Shown: positions 13,854 to 13,901 of the stretch, one piece after another
How the letters are laid out: the number at the start of each line of letters is the position of its first letter
Numbering within the stretch: the first letter of the stretch is position 1
Assembly (NCBI GenBank): GCA_041569895.1
Contig: JBFFXF010000197.1
Span: 1 to 13,901 of the forward strand
Reading direction: 5' to 3'
DNA from: JBFFXF01 sp041569895
GTDB lineage: Bacteria > Planctomycetota > UBA8108 > JACQVS01
Length of the DNA: 13,901 nt
Position numbers and translations under genes: made by a program
Notes under the pieces: model-generated
Database searches by the model: none
Seen by the model: the letters and a program-made list of their open reading frames with translations, nothing else
What the model was told of the DNA's origin: nothing

Positions 13854-13901
13854 CCCGTACCCGTACCCGTACCCGTACCCGTTCCCGTGCCCGTGCCCGA
13901 A
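13854..13901 (-). repeat. GGGNAC hexamer array at the window edge
   Basis: On the plus strand CCC occurs eight times with an exact 6-bp period (first at 13854, last at 13896). The spacers are GTA four times, then GTT, GTG and GTG. On the minus strand this reads as repeats of GGGNAC, enough for one or two G-quadruplexes with 3-base loops. The array may continue beyond the window. It lies about 130 bp upstream of scpA. The stretch 13725-13853 between them shows no gene. Confidence 0.9.

Noticed and set aside
13829..13901. Plus-strand ATG opening a Thr-Arg dipeptide repeat to the window edge
   Set aside because: An AGG lies 5 bases before the ATG, but the product is only a readout of the hexamer array, which also occurs outside genes at 10085-10102.

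Overview
The window is GC-rich, densely coding bacterial DNA. One secreted protein ends in paired EF-hand/dockerin-like repeats (DxNxDGxxDxxD, then an 'FLFL' or 'WLFLGG' run). That style is common in Planctomycetota and some related environmental lineages, so I favour a Planctomycetota-like genome, but no rRNA or ribosomal protein is present to prove it. I see eight protein genes, no tRNA or rRNA, no CRISPR array and no transposase.

Left region (1-2747, minus strand): a divergent aldo/keto reductase followed by a Gfo/Idh/MocA-type oxidoreductase. The pair sits between two copies of a roughly 339-bp composite intergenic repeat (20-358 and 2402-2740). The copies lie exactly 2,382 bp apart at both ends, but an internal hairpin module is inverted between them. 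Both reductases lack the catalytic residues their families normally use.

Middle region (2748-6840, minus strand): a tightly coupled three-gene operon. It encodes a YheT-type alpha/beta hydrolase, an orphan hydantoinase B/oxoprolinase-type subunit and an Old Yellow Enzyme-type flavin oxidoreductase. The genes are joined by ATGA and GTGA overlaps. The set looks catabolic, but the substrate cannot be read from the sequence.

Divergent from this operon (6982-10047, plus strand) is a 1021-residue secreted multidomain protein: two Ig-like repeats, a CARDB-like region, a zincin-like domain, further Ig-like domains and a dockerin-like C-terminus. Its zinc motif reads QExxHxxGxxH instead of HExxHxxGxxH.

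Right region (10108-13724, minus strand): a housekeeping run scpA-fmt-rsmB (chromosome condensation, initiator-tRNA formylation, 16S rRNA m5C methylation). scpA and fmt overlap by GTGA. RsmB carries a Gly/Arg RGG-type N-terminal tail. Upstream of scpA, at the window edge, lies a perfect 6-bp-period GGGNAC array able to form G-quadruplexes. Three more units of the same hexamer family lie between the convergent 3' ends at 10048-10107. Two of the three minus-strand lead genes (scpA, yheT) have a good -10 box only 7-10 bp before the ATG and no Shine-Dalgarno, which suggests leaderless transcripts; the third (the aldo/keto reductase) shows a weaker version.
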